A stretch of 17,439 bases of DNA, from NCBI GenBank assembly GCA_019245455.1, contig JAFARM010000308.1, positions 1 through 17,439 of the forward strand. The letters run 5' to 3'. A model generated the notes under the pieces. The model did no database searches, was not told the DNA's origin, and worked only from the letters and a program-made list of their open reading frames with translations. Within the stretch, counting starts at the first letter, position 1, and each line of letters begins with the position of its first letter. Origin of the DNA: Sphingomonadaceae bacterium (GTDB lineage Bacteria > Pseudomonadota > Alphaproteobacteria > Sphingomonadales > Sphingomonadaceae). Position numbers and translations under genes: made by a program. Of this stretch, positions 12,895-17,439 are shown piece by piece.

Positions 12895-13890
12895 CTAATC
12901 ATCCTCGTCGTCGAAGCCGACGAGGTCGAGCGCCCGCGCGCGCATCTGGCGGGTCTGGCACCAGTGGACCAGCGCCTCCTCGCGGCCGTGCGTCACCCAC
13001 ACCTCCGACGGCGCGAGCTCGACGCAGGTCGCGGTCAGCTCGTCCCAGTCGGCGTGGTCGGAAACGATCAGCGGCAGCTCGACCATCCGCTGCACCGCGC
13101 GCTGGCGGACGCGCATCCACCCGCTCGCCATCGCCGTGACAGGGTCGGGCAGGCGGCGGCTCCACCGATCGTTGAGCGCCGACGGCGGGGCGATCACCAC
13201 CGCCCCCTTCAGCTCGGCCGCCTTCAGCCCCGTCGCCGGGCGCAGCGCGCCGAGGTCGACGCCGAGCGCGACGTAGAGGTCGCACAGCCGCTGCACCGCG
13301 CCGTGGAGGTAGATCGGCGCGTCGTGGCCGCTCGCGCGTAGCTCGGCGATGACCCGCTGGGCCTTGCCGAGCGCATAGGCCCCGACGAGCACGCAGCGAT
13401 CGGGATTCGCAGCGAGCGTGGTGGTGATCTTGACGACCTCGCCCGCCGCTTCCGGGTGGCGGAAGACCGGCAGGCCGAACGTCGCCTCGGTGACGAAGAC
13501 GTCGCACGGCACCGGCTCGAACGCGGCGCAGGTCGGGTCGCGGCGGCGCTTGTAGTCGCCCGAGACGACGATCCGCTCGCCGGCGTGATCAAGGACGATC
13601 TGCGCCGAGCCCAGCACGTGCCCCGCCGGAACGAAGGTCGCGGTGACGTCGCCGATCCGCACGCTTTCGCCGTACGCCGCCGCCTGCCCGTTCTGCTCGC
13701 CATAGCGCACGCCCATGATCGCCAGCGTCTCAGCGGTGGCAAGCACATGGCCGTGACCGCCGCGCGCATGGTCGGCGTGGCCGTGGGTGACGAGTGCGCG
13801 GTCCTTGGGCCGCGACGGGTCGATCCAGAAGTCGCCGGGCGCGACGTAGATGCCCTCGGGGAAGGGCTGGAGCCAGGAACCGAGGGTCAT
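12895..13890 (-). CDS. Ligase-associated DNA exonuclease (metallo-beta-lactamase/beta-CASP-like)
   Basis: 331-aa predicted metal-dependent nuclease of the ligase-associated DNA-damage-response group (TIGR04122 type). The MBL motif THGHADHARGG (residues 35-45) gives H36, H38, D40, H41; VPAGHVLGSAQ contains H91; VSGDYK contains D112. Later blocks are VGAYALGKAQR (169-179), VSDHADWDEL (276-285) and VTHGREEAL (299-307). The C-terminus is strikingly acidic (DDEDD). A predicted promoter on the minus strand, TTGCGC-N18-CATATC, ends 6 nt before ATG, with no Shine-Dalgarno. It is divergent from the helicase gene across only 35 bp. In many genomes the next gene in this direction is an ATP-dependent DNA ligase; here there is a repeat and the oppositely oriented gst. 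Confidence 0.92.
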   Translation of the reverse strand: MTLGSWLQPFPEGIYVAPGDFWIDPSRPKDRALVTHGHADHARGGHGHVLATAETLAIMGVRYGEQNGQAAAYGESVRIGDVTATFVPAGHVLGSAQIVLDHAGERIVVSGDYKRRRDPTCAAFEPVPCDVFVTEATFGLPVFRHPEAAGEVVKITTTLAANPDRCVLVGAYALGKAQRVIAELRASGHDAPIYLHGAVQRLCDLYVALGVDLGALRPATGLKAAELKGAVVIAPPSALNDRWSRRLPDPVTAMASGWMRVRQRAVQRMVELPLIVSDHADWDELTATCVELAPSEVWVTHGREEALVHWCQTRQMRARALDLVGFDDEDD

Positions 13891-13896
13891 CGCCGC

Positions 13897-13926
13897 GATA
13901 TGGGGCCGTGCCTATATCGGGCGCAA
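13897..13926 (-). promoter_or_regulatory. Candidate exonuclease promoter, leaderless
   Basis: TTGCGC (13926-13921) and CATATC (13902-13897), read on the minus strand, are 18 bp apart, and the -10 ends 6 nt before the ATG at 13890. This promoter overlaps the start codon of the divergent helicase gene. Confidence 0.4.
13913..13918 (+). promoter_or_regulatory. Candidate -10 of the helicase gene
   Basis: TATATC ends 7 nt before ATG 13926. No good -35 is visible at 16-18 bp upstream, and no spaced Shine-Dalgarno precedes the ATG. Divergent transcription with the exonuclease from a 35-bp gap is inferred. Confidence 0.35.
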
Positions 13927-16340
13927 TGGACCTGCCCGCCCCCCTCGCCCAATGGTTCGCGTCACGCGGCTGGGCCGTGCGCCGGCATCAGCGCGAGATG
14001 CTGGCCGCGGCCCGCGCCGGCGAGCACGCGCTGCTCGTCGCGCCGACGGGGTCGGGGAAGACGCTGTCGGGGTTCCTGCCGAGCCTCGCCGGGCTGATCG
14101 AGACGCCGGCCGAGGGGCTGCACACCGTCTATGTCTCGCCGCTGAAGGCGCTCGCCGTCGACGTCCAGCGCAACCTGCTGACGCCGATCCGGGAGATGGG
14201 GCTCGACATCGCCGTCGAGACGCGCACCGGCGACACGCCCGCCGATCGCAAGGCGCGGCAGCGGGCGCGGCCGCCGCAGATGCTGCTGACGACGCCTGAA
14301 TCGCTGTCGCTGCTCATCAGCTATCCCGACGCCGCGCGGATGCTCGGCGGCCTCAAGGCGGTGATCGTCGACGAGGTCCACGCCTTCGCCACGACCAAGC
14401 GCGGCGACATCCTCAACCTCGCCATGAGCCGCCTGCAGGCGATCAGCCCGGGGCTGCGCCGCGTTGGCCTCAGCGCCACCATCGCCGACCCGGAGGCGTA
14501 CCAGGGCTGGCTCGCGCCGCACGCCGACGCGTCCGCCGTGCGGCTGGTTCAGGGCGATCCCGGCGCCGAGCCGGTGATCGACATCCTGGTTCCCGACGGG
14601 CGCATCCCCTGGTCGGGGCACAACGGGCGCTACGCCGCGCGGCGCGTCATCGAGCTGATCGCCGCGCACAGGCTGACCATCGTCTTCGTCAACACCCGCG
14701 CCGTCGCCGAGCTGATCTTCCGCGACCTGTGGGCGGAGAACGACGACGCGCTGCCGATCGGCATCCACCATGGCTCGCTGTCGCCCGAGGCGCGGCGCAA
14801 GGTCGAGGGCGCGATGGCCTCGGGCAAGCTGCGGGCGATCGTGGCGACGGCGAGCCTCGACCTCGGCATCGACTGGGGCGACGTCGACTTGGTCGTGCAG
14901 ATGGGGGCACCCAAGGGCTCGTCCCGCCTGCTGCAGCGCGTCGGCCGTGCCAACCACCGCATGGACGAGCCGTCGGCGGCGGTGATCGTGCCGGGCAATC
15001 GGTTCGAATATCTGGAGAGCCTCGCCGCTCGCGATGCCGTCGAGGCGCACGAGCTTGACGTCGATACCTTCCGCCCAGGTGGCCTCGACGTTTTGGCGCA
15101 GCACGTCATGGCCTGCGCCTGCGCCGCGCCGTTTGCCGCCGACGACCTGTTCGCCGAGGTGCGGTCGAGCGCCCCCTACGCCGGGCTGCCGCGCGTCGAG
15201 TTCGACCGCACGCTCGCCTTCATCGAATCGGGTGGCTACGCGCTCAGGGCCTATGACAAGTACCGCCGCCTGACCCAGGGGCCGGGCGGGCTGTACCGCG
15301 TCAGCCACCCGACGATGGCGGTGCAGCACCGGCTGAATGCCGGCACCATTGTCGAAGCGGCGGCGCTAAACGTCGTCTACGGCGGCAAGGGCCGGCGCGG
15401 GCGCAGCTTCGGCAAGGTCGAGGAGTGGTTCGCGAGCCAGCTCCGCGTCGGTGACAGCTTCATGTTTGCAGGCCAGGTGCTCGAGGTGACGGGGTTCGAC
15501 GGGCCCGACCTCTACGTCAAGCTGTCGCGCGGCGACCCCCGGGTCCCGACCTATGTCGGCGGGCGGATGCCGCTGTCGACCAACCTCGCCCGCCGCGTCC
15601 GCGGCCTGTTCAACAGTCCCGACCGCTGGGGCGAGATGCCGGCGGACGTCTGCGAATGGCTCGACTATCAGCAGCGGCGGTCGAGCCTGCCGGGCATGGA
15701 CGACCTCCTCGTCGAGACCTTCCCCGACGGTGAGCGGCAGTTCATGGTCGCCTACGGCTTCGCCGGGCGGAACGCGCACCAGACGCTGGGGATGCTGCTC
15801 ACCCAGCGCATGGAGAAAGCGGGGCTGGGCCCGATGGGCTTCGTCGGCAGCGACTATATGGTCGCCACCTGGAGCCTGCACCCGGTCGTCGAACCGAAGC
15901 CGCTGTTCAGCCCCGACGTGTTCGAGGACGAGCTGGCGCAGTGGATCAGCGATTCGCCGTTCCTGCGCCGCGCCTTCCGCGAGGTGGCGGTGATCGCGGG
16001 CCTCATCGACCGCGTCCATCCGGGGCAGCACAAGACGGGCAAGCAGGTCACCTTCTCGTCCGACCTGATCTACGACGTGCTCCGCCGGCACGAGCCTGAC
16101 CACCTGCTGCTCAGCGCCGCCTGGGCCGATGCGCGGGCGAAGATCACCGACATCGGGCGGCTGGCGGGCCTCCTCGAGCTGTCGCAGACGCGGCTCGTCC
16201 ACCGCGCGCTCGACCGGGTGTCGCCGCTCGCCGTGCCGGTGCTGCTCGAGGTCGGCAAGGAACGGGTGTTCGGCGCGGTCGACGAGGCGCTGCTGGCCGA
16301 GGCGGACGCGCTGGCGCGGGAGGCGATGCGGTTGGACTAG
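13926..16340 (+). CDS. Ligase-associated DNA-damage-response DEXH-box helicase (Lhr-Core type)
   Basis: 804-aa SF2 helicase. Walker A APTGSGKT (residues 39-46), motif Ia SPLKALA (71-77), TTPESL (122-127), DEVH box (149-152), motif III SAT (183-185), HHGSLS (280-285), TASLDLGIDWGD (307-318) and motif VI QRVGRANHR (336-344) are all intact. The following winged-helix and Lhr-specific domain (FGKVEEWFASQLRVGD, FAGRNAHQTLGMLLTQRM) identifies it as the Lhr-Core-like protein (TIGR04121 type); these are 3'-to-5' ssDNA translocases acting in DNA repair. ATG 13926 is used because the stretch upstream (from 13794) is Arg-rich antisense of the exonuclease gene and the family starts near here. PdeM follows 357 bp downstream, rather than being tightly linked. 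Confidence 0.95.
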   Translation: MDLPAPLAQWFASRGWAVRRHQREMLAAARAGEHALLVAPTGSGKTLSGFLPSLAGLIETPAEGLHTVYVSPLKALAVDVQRNLLTPIREMGLDIAVETRTGDTPADRKARQRARPPQMLLTTPESLSLLISYPDAARMLGGLKAVIVDEVHAFATTKRGDILNLAMSRLQAISPGLRRVGLSATIADPEAYQGWLAPHADASAVRLVQGDPGAEPVIDILVPDGRIPWSGHNGRYAARRVIELIAAHRLTIVFVNTRAVAELIFRDLWAENDDALPIGIHHGSLSPEARRKVEGAMASGKLRAIVATASLDLGIDWGDVDLVVQMGAPKGSSRLLQRVGRANHRMDEPSAAVIVPGNRFEYLESLAARDAVEAHELDVDTFRPGGLDVLAQHVMACACAAPFAADDLFAEVRSSAPYAGLPRVEFDRTLAFIESGGYALRAYDKYRRLTQGPGGLYRVSHPTMAVQHRLNAGTIVEAAALNVVYGGKGRRGRSFGKVEEWFASQLRVGDSFMFAGQVLEVTGFDGPDLYVKLSRGDPRVPTYVGGRMPLSTNLARRVRGLFNSPDRWGEMPADVCEWLDYQQRRSSLPGMDDLLVETFPDGERQFMVAYGFAGRNAHQTLGMLLTQRMEKAGLGPMGFVGSDYMVATWSLHPVVEPKPLFSPDVFEDELAQWISDSPFLRRAFREVAVIAGLIDRVHPGQHKTGKQVTFSSDLIYDVLRRHEPDHLLLSAAWADARAKITDIGRLAGLLELSQTRLVHRALDRVSPLAVPVLLEVGKERVFGAVDEALLAEADALAREAMRLD

Positions 16341-16493
16341 CCGCAGCGCGGCGGCGAGCGGCGCGCACGCCGCAGGCGCGCACAGCAGCGAGCCGACTCG
16401 CGCAAGGCCGGTCGGCGGGTCGGCGACGCCGAACCCGTCCGACGGCGCGGCTTTGCCGCGACGGTGCCCTCGTCCCGTGCAGGCGAGGCCCGC

Positions 16494-16590
16494 GCCCCCT
16501 CCGTCGCGCTGCGCGCGCCACCTCCCCCCGAGGGGGAGGACCTAAGATCCTCCCCCACCGGGGGAGGTGGCGCGGAGCGCCGGAGGGGGC
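16494..16590. repeat. Long multi-segment hairpin repeat
   Basis: Three perfectly paired segments are nested: GCCCCCTCCG (16494-16503) with CGGAGGGGGC (16581-16590); GCGCCACCTCCCCC (16515-16528) with GGGGGAGGTGGCGC (16560-16573); GGGGGAGGA (16532-16540) with TCCTCCCCC (16548-16556), around a 7-nt loop. The total is 33 bp of stem with small internal loops. It looks like a dispersed intergenic repeat; a terminator role after the helicase gene is possible. Confidence 0.8.
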
Positions 16591-16613
16591 CGGCTGCACC
16601 ACCCCCACCCCGG

Positions 16614-16653
16614 CCCTCCCCGCTCTACGGCGCTACGCGCCGTGGGGGGAGGG
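16614..16653. repeat. Second hairpin in the helicase-pdeM gap
   Basis: ACGGCGC-TAC-GCGCCGT (16627-16643) is enclosed by CCCTCCCC (16614-16621) and GGGGAGGG (16646-16653). It lies about 45 bp before the pdeM ATG. Confidence 0.65.
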
Positions 16654-16663
16654 AGAAGGAAGG

Positions 16664-16691
16664 TTGCTCGCGCCGTCCGCACCGCTATACC
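16664..16691 (+). promoter_or_regulatory. Candidate pdeM promoter, leaderless
   Basis: TTGCTC (16664-16669) and TATACC (16686-16691) are 16 bp apart; the -10 ends 6 nt before ATG 16698. The stretch CGCCCC between them and the ATG contains no Shine-Dalgarno. Confidence 0.5.
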
Positions 16692-16697
16692 CGCCCC

Positions 16698-17363
16698 ATG
16701 TCCGTTGCCCTTTCGTTCGCCGGCGAAACCTTCGTGCCGCAGCCGTGCGGGGCGCTGTTCTGGCCGGCGCGGGGAACGCTACTGCTCGCCGACCTGCACC
16801 TCGAGAAGGCGAGCTTCTACGGCGTTCATGGCCAGTTCCTGCCGCCCTACGACAGCATCGACACACTGACCTGCCTGATCGACGCGGTCGAGGCGACGGG
16901 GGCGACTCGCGTCGTCTGCCTGGGCGACAGCTTCCACGACACCGGCGGCGCGGCGCGGCTGCCCGACGGCGCGCTGGCGGCGCTCCGGCGGCTGACGCAT
17001 GATCTCGACTGGCTGTGGCTGACGGGCAACCACGACGACGGCAGCGCCGGGGTGCTCGGCGGGCGCGTCGCGGTGGAGGCGTCGGTCGCCGGCATCGCGC
17101 TGCGGCACGAGGCGGTCGCCGGCGACCCCACGCCGGAGATCAGCGGCCACTTCCACCCCAAGCTGCGCCTGACGCTGCGCGGGCGGCGCGTCGTCCGGCG
17201 CTGTTTCGCCTGCACGCCGACGAAGCTGGTGCTGCCGGCCTATGGGGCGCTGACCGGCGGGCTCGACGTCGCCGACCCCGTGTTCGCCCGTACGCTCGGC
17301 CGTCCGCTGGCGGCGTTCGTCGCCACGCCGGAGCGGCTTCTGCGCTTTCCCGTGTCGGCGTGA
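16698..17363 (+). CDS. pdeM: Ligase-associated DNA-damage-response endonuclease PdeM (metallophosphoesterase)
   Basis: 221-aa calcineurin-like phosphoesterase; characterised relatives are manganese-dependent DNA nucleases. The metal-site motifs are in order: ADLHLEKAS with D32 and H34, GDSFHD (76-81), GNHD (110-113), and GHFHP (150-154). The C-terminal LPAYGALTGGLDVADPVF is a PdeM hallmark. ATG 16698 is chosen because the conserved LSFAGETF strand follows at once; a longer open frame upstream reads through repeats. No Shine-Dalgarno is visible, but a promoter-like pair ends 6 nt upstream. It belongs functionally with the helicase and exonuclease genes in DNA repair, though here it has its own promoter and is separated by repeats. 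Confidence 0.95.
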   Translation: MSVALSFAGETFVPQPCGALFWPARGTLLLADLHLEKASFYGVHGQFLPPYDSIDTLTCLIDAVEATGATRVVCLGDSFHDTGGAARLPDGALAALRRLTHDLDWLWLTGNHDDGSAGVLGGRVAVEASVAGIALRHEAVAGDPTPEISGHFHPKLRLTLRGRRVVRRCFACTPTKLVLPAYGALTGGLDVADPVFARTLGRPLAAFVATPERLLRFPVSA

Positions 17364-17403
17364 AGATGAACCGCCGGTAACGGCAAGTGAACTGAAAACA
17401 ACG

Positions 17404-17419
17404 ACTTGCGATCGCAAGT
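17404..17419. promoter_or_regulatory. Perfect 16-bp palindrome, candidate operator
   Basis: ACTTGCGATCGCAAGT is a perfect palindrome 40 bp after the pdeM stop. A further half-site GCAAGT lies at 17383-17388. This resembles a TetR-type operator for a gene beyond the window edge, but no such gene is visible. A GCCG-GTAA-CGGC mini-hairpin (17373-17384) is next to it. Confidence 0.5.
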
Positions 17420-17439
17420 GATCGTCGCCGGCGCGGGCG

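Larger units (their letters stand above)
16341..16697. other. 357-bp intergenic region rich in inverted repeats
   Basis: Between the helicase and pdeM genes there is no credible coding sequence; the open frames are Arg/Pro-rich and low in complexity. The first 150 bp are very GC-rich with short stems (for example GCGGCTTTGCCGC at 16447-16459). The remainder holds two inverted-repeat elements and, at its end, a candidate pdeM promoter. Confidence 0.7.

Noticed and set aside
13794..13925. Upstream extension of the helicase frame by 44 codons
   Set aside because: The extension is Arg-rich and antisense to the exonuclease gene's first codons; family members start near MDLPAPLAQWF and a -10-like hexamer lies inside the extension.
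16464..16697. PdeM extended upstream by about 78 codons
   Set aside because: The added sequence is repeat-derived Pro/Arg low complexity; the phosphoesterase domain starts right after ATG 16698.

Overview
The window is high-GC, densely coded DNA that most resembles an alphaproteobacterium of the Sphingomonadaceae (Sphingomonas-like). This rests on the FtsK and Kup sequence style, a beta-class GST, the Alph_Pro_TM/TauE gene pair, the 'ligase-associated' repair genes and the many intergenic hairpin repeats. The assignment is inferred from the sequence alone. I see no rRNA, tRNA, CRISPR array or insertion sequence.

Layout. (1) 1-1638: the 3' part of ftsK, whose membrane domain lies upstream of the window. 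(2) 1639-4369: an accessory block between core genes. It holds a compact R-M pair (BglII/BstYI-type nuclease plus MT-A70 adenine methyltransferase), a MerR-TipAS regulator with a typical long-spacer promoter, and a convergent VapBC-type toxin-antitoxin pair. (3) 4409-7240, minus strand: metabolic genes for 3-hydroxyacyl-CoA dehydrogenase, a DJ-1/PfpI protein resembling isonitrile hydratase, and alanine dehydrogenase. (4) 7429-9378: potassium transporter kup. (5) 9541-10224: two small exported proteins of unknown function. (6) 10316-11988, minus strand: a two-gene operon of an Alph_Pro_TM family protein and a TauE/SafE permease. (7) 12162-12746: glutathione S-transferase. (8) 12895-17363: three of the four genes of the bacterial ligase-associated DNA-damage-response set: the MBL-fold exonuclease (minus), the Lhr-Core-type helicase (plus) and the PdeM metallophosphoesterase (plus). 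The ATP-dependent ligase normally found with them is not in the window.

Four points stand out. First, the MerR-TipAS gene has a strong internal ribosome binding site and ATG exactly where the drug-binding domain begins, while its full-length start appears leaderless; this mirrors the TipAL/TipAS two-product arrangement of Streptomyces. Second, five genes (merR, vapB-like, exonuclease, helicase, pdeM) have a -10-like hexamer ending only 6-7 nt before ATG and no usable Shine-Dalgarno sequence, which suggests leaderless transcripts. Third, the repair cluster lacks its ligase, and a three-copy repeat sits next to the place where the ligase would be expected. Fourth, several different families of long inverted repeats occupy nearly every sizeable intergenic gap.
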